A stretch of 64,000 bases of DNA, taken from contig OZ025214.1 of assembly GCA_964019055.1 (NCBI GenBank), forward strand, positions 3,028,858-3,092,857. The letters run 5' to 3'. This document shows, one piece after another, positions 58,766 through 64,000 of the stretch. The number at the start of each line of letters is the position of its first letter. Positions within the stretch are counted from its first letter, which is position 1. The stretch comes from Anthopleura xanthogrammica (Eukaryota > Cnidaria > Anthozoa > Actiniaria > Actiniidae). A program made the translations under genes and the position numbers. The notes under the pieces were generated by a model, which did not search any database, was not told where the DNA came from, and saw only the letters and a program-made list of their open reading frames with translations.

Positions 58766-60624
58766 TCTAAGAGATATTTTGATTTTCTTCGGTTAGAATC
58801 AGTATTTTAAAAATTACTTTAAAATATAATCAATATAATTTAACTATTTTAAAAATAACTTTCTTAAAGTATGAAAAACCGGTCGGCGTTTTTTGACGAA
58901 GTCAAGCTAACGGCTTGCGCATCAGGCAATATCGCCGAGTATCTACTAAATCTCAAAAAAAGATGTTATTTGCCCCACAACAGCGGTTCATTTCACGAGA
59001 GAACTCTAAAGGAAAATAAGCACTTGAAATCAAACGCCTTGTCCGCGCATCGACTCCAAGTTTAAAATATTAATTTCACAGTAAAATTTTCAAACAGAAA
59101 AGAGTAAATCCAATATTCAACTCATTTTTCGTACATCCGTTGATAAGCAAGTCATAAATTTATCCAGTCAGGCTCACACCTGAATCGATCATCAAATAAC
59201 GTCTTCAGCTACTGATTGCTATGGCTAATTAACATAAAATCCGCCTTTAGAAAAATAGATATCCCCGTAGTACCCTATTAAGTGTTTAGTGTTAAAGCTG
59301 TTTGTTCTCCCCGCGGTTTTGTAAAGAACATTTCAAGTACTTGATGCCGTAAATTAATGTTAATAAAGTTTGACTTTTTTATTAGGATTCCGGCCAAAAA
59401 CACCACAGAACACCGGATTTTGGTGTTAAGACCCCTGTTAAGAAACTAAAGCTAATTGCGGATAATAATTTTCAGCGGTATTACGGGAAGTTTAATTTGG
59501 AGATGGTCAGTCGTACGTCAGTAGAGAGAGGATTTTACTGCTAGAAGAGAAGGTAAGTGAAGATTCCACCGAGGATTAACTTAACATAACTTATACTAAA
59601 CAAAGAACTGATATTCCGTGCGCTCAACAAAAGTGTTTTTTATTCACATAACGAGAGTGTCATCTTGTTCAACTGGATGTTTTATAGTTTGTTCCTAACC
59701 GCTGGCGATGTTTTGCGACTCTGAGATCGATCCTTACCAATACATACCGTAGAAACTCGTTAGAATAACTACATGCAATACGCGTAAAGGTCGACAGGTT
59801 TAAAGTATTTGGAGGTTGCGCGCAAATTCATCAAAATTATTCATCCGTTTTTTGCATCTGTGATTTTTTCGGGCTAATTTGTGCAACATTAGGCATATTA
59901 CCACAGGGTAGTGAAGGGGGTTTTCCGTGATCCTTGATTCGGTCTATTTCAGTTGTATCCAGATTCGTGAGATTCAAAAATAAGCCCGTGATTCGTGAAT
60001 TTCACTGAGTCCCCCATGAAGCATCATTTGCTTATTTTGAAGACCGTGATTTGTAATTTTGCATTGCAATTGTTTTTCGTGAAAATTCGTATTACACCCT
60101 GAATACCCGTCTTAAGGTTTTTCTTTAATCGTATTTTCGTGATTCGTGAATTCATGAAACATTTGTCCGTGTTTCGAGATCGATACCCCTTCACCACCCT
60201 GTTACCAGCAATCCGACTTAACAGATTAGCGCTTTTACTAGCTTCAGATGCACATTCAATATTCATTCGATATCATATCAAGCGTCATTTTCTATCCTAT
60301 CCTAATTTTTTAACGATTAATTTAGTTGTCAAGATTCTCTAGTTTGAAGTGTTTTCCCAGTGTTTCTTGTCATACAGCGCGCACGCACTTATTAGCTCTT
60401 TTAGAGGCTGTCTTTTACCGGCCCATTTAGTGATATCAATTCTACATTAAAAAATCACTAGGTCAACAAGCCATTTTACTAGATCTCAATAGACGTCCTT
60501 TGATGTGCACGATCTTCTCTCGATATCTCTGCTGGAGCGCATGCTACAGCATACCACTATGAATCAATACAGACTTATTTAACTTATTTACTCGGTACGG
60601 AACCACCTAAAGGCTGTATGATCA

Positions 60625-60800
60625 AAGTCTGGGCACGGCGGCCGCTAACTCACACGTCGAATTAGAATTAATTTAGTGTGTTAGGTTTTGGGAAGGAAAC
60701 TGCATGGAGAAAAATCCTCGAATCAAGGAGGAAACAAACGTGAACAAACTCACATGATGCCGAATCGAACCCGAGACTCCAGAGGTGAGATCTATAGAGG
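60625..60800 (-). mobile_element. tRNA-derived SINE copy
   Basis: TTTAGTGTGTTAGGTTTTGG, AATCCTCGAATCAAGGAGG and CTCACATGATGCCGAATCGA match the copy at 23025. The segment TCGAACCCGAGACTCCAGAG is a B-box-like match on the minus strand. Confidence 0.7.
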
Positions 60801-60894
60801 CAAATGCACTCAGTATATACCAAATAATATATATTAAAGAGCAATTATAAGGAAAAGCAAATTAACCCAGCATGTGATATCCAGTACAATTATC

Positions 60895-60965
60895 CAAAAA
60901 TCACTTTCTAAAATCAACAAAAATCAACTTCTAAATTCCAATTGGAATGCAGTGGAAGAAGAGCC
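60895..60965 (+). mobile_element. SINE tail fragment
   Basis: ATCAACTTCTAAATTCCAAT followed by GGAATGCAG matches the 3' body of the SINE copies at 21606 and 31337; only about 70 bases remain. Confidence 0.45.
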
Positions 60966-61149
60966 ACTGTGAATTCCACTGTTAATTCGCATTTATTTAT
61001 TTATTTATTTATTCATTTATCCCTGGCTGTGCAGTAGAGAAACGGTCCACAGCAACGGGATATTTGAGATTAGTAAATGAAAAAACACCGAAAAGTCAAT
61101 CAAACTACAAGCTGCTTGTATATCCTACCCCACAGAGTTTAGCTGCGCT

Positions 61150-61290
61150 TGTCATCATGCGCGCGAGTAGAGTTTCGGCCCTCTCCCTTGATTCGGGGGT
61201 TTTTCTCCAGTTTTCCTCCCTCTAACATGCTAAATTGCAATTCGATCTGCTAGTTAGTCGTGCCCTGACTTTGATCAGCCCAGAGGCTGT
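61150..61290 (+). mobile_element. tRNA-derived SINE copy
   Basis: GCGCGCGAGTAGAGTTTCGG, CCTCTCCCTTGATTCGGGG, TTTCTCCAGTTTTCCTCCCT and GCTAAATTGCAATTCGATCT match the family body in plus orientation. It ends GTCGTGCCCTGACTTTGATC. Confidence 0.7.
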
Positions 61291-61853
61291 TTGAGAGTTC
61301 GATAAAGTTTGAAGGTTTGCATGGTTTTCTCGTGACAAACTTAGCATCGATAATTCGCCTCTGACGGAAACGAATGGGAAAATGGGTGATAATCTTCCGC
61401 TCGGAGACCAAAACATTTAGATAGACAGGAATGTCATGAATCGGTTACTATGGTGAATTCGGAGAAAAAAGGCAAAGTTCTACATATTCTCAAATCTAAG
61501 AAAACTCTGAATTTAGAACTGCTGACTTGAAAAACCTTCGAAGCACCGAAAAGAACTATCAAAAAACTTTACTCATTATATTGTTGATTGTATAGAAAAG
61601 GAAAACTTCATCCTACGTACCTCGAATTACTTCAACAAACCTTCACTTTTCTCCATCTCAGCAAATCCATCCTCTTAACGAATTCTTTTGACGCCATCTG
61701 TGTAGACGTAGTTGCTATTAGCAACACCCTCTAAGCCAATCAGAATCGCTTTCAACATCTAAATATAGTGCAAAAGTGGTCATCTTTTTCAAATGATTTT
61801 CTTGATTTGAAGGGATCGCTAGTGCGTTAGATTCTGTTCAACGTTGATTCAAA

Positions 61854-64000
61854 ATGTCAAGGCTATTCACCTGGCTATCTTGTCTGGTACTTGTAAAGGT
61901 GAGTTTCGTGCAACAAAGTTCTTGTACGTGGTATATCTAATATTAACTAACTAATCTGAAATTACAAGATTTTACAAGATCTATCCGTTCCATTAGACGA
62001 GTATATGTTGACCAACGGGCTGATATCTTGTGCAAACACTGAACATCAGTTGAAGTCAGGAAGTCAACCAATACAACTATTATACATACTAACTATCAAG
62101 CTTACTATTCGCTAAGGAAAACCAATATAAAGAAAAAATTACATCAAAAAGTCTTTTCCTCGAAATTCGCTACAGGGATTCTTTATACTGGATATCAGTT
62201 AATGTTTATTAAGAGTCCATTTCTGCATTAACGCTGGGAGAAAATTCGAGATAGTGTCAGTCTAGAATCCCATGGAGAGCTAGCCTAAACAGCCCTATGT
62301 TAACAGGTTTCCCATATAGTTTGATAGCCCCCTATAGCGTGACTTAGTGTTCGCCATCTGCATTCATGCTAGAATTTTCTAGAATCCTCAGAGAACGAAA
62401 AGCAGTCAAGTGTAGACCTCAAAATGTGTTCCTTGAGTATAGACTCATTTCCTCCGTCAGGGTTAGCCTAATTTCAGTGTCAAAATATTCATAGATATCA
62501 ACGGTAAATAAAGTAAAGAATGCACAACTTCAACAATACAAAAACTCAGTTGAAATTCCACGGACCTTCACTGGAATATATTATGAATATTCTATACAAA
62601 TTGAGGCTAATCCTGAGCAACAGAGAATAATAGCAACTGGAGTATTGCCCGATGCATCCACCATAGCGCGATTCGAGAAATTTCTAGATTGAGTTTGCTG
62701 GGAATATCAAGAGCACGAGACCTCGGTTGCATACGGTGCTGTTGTCAAGAAGACAAGCCATCTAAATTATTGCCAATAATATTTTCTTCTCGGTTAGTTT
62801 TCAGTTGTATTTTTAGCTGCGTCAGCCGTACCATGGTACATGGAGGCAGATCATTACTGGAAAATGAACCGCATATTCTACAGATATGTATTCGACACTC
62901 CAACCCGAGGAGATGTGAAACACTGGCATGCGTACATCGGAGGTCAGTCTTACTTCTAAGTTCATTCTCAGCTACCCTGGGTTTAGACCCCTTGCACGTG
63001 ACATCAGAGCAGCTCAATGTGGAGGACAAAACAAAAGAATTTTGATCTCATGAAAATTGGAACCTATTGTTTTGCCTTCCAAATTAAGCTGCATTTCGAC
63101 GTGCTGCAAGAGGTCTGTATAAGCCTTTCTAACTTTAGCGTAATGTTTTCCCATTTCAGACCACGTGTCATTCCCTTGAGTATCATTTCTTTGTTTAACA
63201 GTTGCACATGAGAAGACACATGAATATGGATACAACTCAAACAAAGAATCTTACTCTCAAGAGAATGACATGTATAGGTCTAAAATTCCATTGTCGTTTG
63301 GCCATCCAGGCTTGCTCCGTTCGTCAAGTCTACCCCTCCAGCTCAAATTAAAATCCTAAGTATACATATTATCCATTTTTAGGGGAAAGTGAAGTCACCC
63401 CATCACCATCTAACCTGGGCATACGACTGTACGGAAGCTATTCCTGGATCAACCTTGGCTCTCACAAAAACTCTTGCTTCGTTGACGTCGGTTACTGCTC
63501 CAATGGACTTAGCATTGCATTCTGGGTCAAAGGATACAAAAGTGGCGCACACCAAGATTGGTTAGTCTTTGGAGGACCGAATCGCGGGATCAGAGTCGTA
63601 AAAACCAAAGAGGATGTTCTAGAAACGAGATTTAGTAGTATGGAAATGAATAAGACTTGGATGGTGACTTCTCTTGGTAAGGGGTTAGAGCCATGGGCGT
63701 GGCATCACGTGGGGATTACCTGGAATTCGTCTGCTGGGCTAAGTTTGTATCTTAATGCCACAAGGTGAGAGTCTAACCTAACACGTGCGAGAGAAATATT
63801 GCAGATAAAGATTTCGCTACGGATCAGCGACGTAAAGGGGGAGGCAAGGGGGACTGACCGCTCCCCCCCAAAAAAAAAGTTTGATGTCGGCAGAAATTTC
63901 ATCAATTCATCGATTCTGTAGATATGGTGGGGAAATGGTACACTGTCTCCCTATATATGATCGAGAGCTGGCTACAAATAGAAGTGAATGGAAGTGAATG
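61854..64000 (+). CDS. secreted laminin-G-like protein, 5' part
   Basis: The gene is cut or nearly cut by the right edge. Exon 1 starts at ATG 61854 with a hydrophobic leader (MSRLFTWLSCLVLV). Exon 2 is 62817-62942 (VPWYMEADHYWKMNRIFYRY, then DVKHWHAYIG). Exon 3 is 63383-63764, encoding most of a LamG/concanavalin-like jelly roll: GIRLYGSYSWINLGSH, SIAFWVKGY, DWLVFGG, WAWHHVGITWNSSAGLSLYL and then N-ATR. A possible exon 4 opens at 63922 (AG then ATATGG), runs to a TGA at 63995, and may splice onward beyond the window. The obvious donor of exon 1 (GTGAGT at 61899) gives the wrong phase for exon 2; the weaker GT at 61924 fixes it, or a small exon is missed. Role: extracellular, probably adhesive. 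No specific ortholog recognised. Confidence 0.7.

Larger units (their letters stand above)
57100..61853. other. intergenic region between SH3BP2-like and LamG genes
   Basis: It begins with the probable SH3BP2-like 3' UTR (AATAAA at about 57380). The repeats at 58543-58765 and the SINE copies are listed separately. A donor-like AAGAGAAG/GTAAGTGAAG at about 59549 could end an upstream non-coding exon, but nothing confirms it. A TTTA run lies at about 60985-61015. No complete gene is supported. Confidence 0.5.

Noticed and set aside
59386..59429. Final exon of the SH3BP2-like gene (GFRPKTPQNTGFWC)
   Set aside because: Phase and acceptor fit, but reading through 57074 gives a better SH2 C terminus with a closer poly(A) signal and avoids a 2.3-kb intron. 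Kept only as a possible isoform.

Overview
This window looks like nuclear genomic DNA of an invertebrate animal, most likely an anthozoan cnidarian (coral or sea anemone). The reasons are AT-rich DNA, many GT-AG introns of a few hundred bases, single-copy metazoan genes (DDX41, vezatin, SH3BP2-like), and a secreted trypsin carrying two ShKT domains, a combination common in cnidarians. The organism call is inference; no taxonomic marker is present.

Left third (1 to about 22.7 kb): bases 1-14160 are one side of a large satellite array, about 119 copies of a 119-bp unit that runs off the left edge, shows local higher-order structure, and decays through degenerate copies to about 14.6 kb. Next come a palindromic MITE-like element, a 39-bp minisatellite, and a minus-strand ShKT-ShKT-trypsin gene (8 coding exons, 15493-22658) whose introns hold at least six different tandem repeats. 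One of these is a 6-fold 76-bp amplification of an exon 3' end with its splice donor.

Middle (about 25 to 43 kb): a complete 22-exon DDX41 gene (minus, 613 aa) lies head-to-head, 265 bp apart, with an intronless vezatin-like gene (plus, 709 aa). That gene converges with a minus-strand coiled-coil gene resembling CCDC172. Then comes an intronless SH2-C1 protein with an unusual C-terminal module (minus, 457 aa).

Right third (about 43 to 64 kb): a nine-exon WD40 protein (plus, 358 aa), an SH3BP2-like PH/proline-rich/SH2 adaptor (plus, 512 aa, ten coding exons), and the 5' part of a secreted laminin-G-like gene (plus) that reaches the right edge. Introns and intergenic DNA carry a tRNA-derived SINE family (at least nine copies or pieces), several foldback/MITE families (some present twice), and many micro- and minisatellites.

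The genes do not form a pathway. DDX41 is an RNA helicase, vezatin and the LamG protein are membrane or surface proteins, SH3BP2 and the SH2-C1 protein are phosphotyrosine or lipid signalling adaptors, and the trypsin is a secreted enzyme. All coordinates, exon joins and phases were worked out by hand from splice signals. Where total coding length is stated, it closes in frame.
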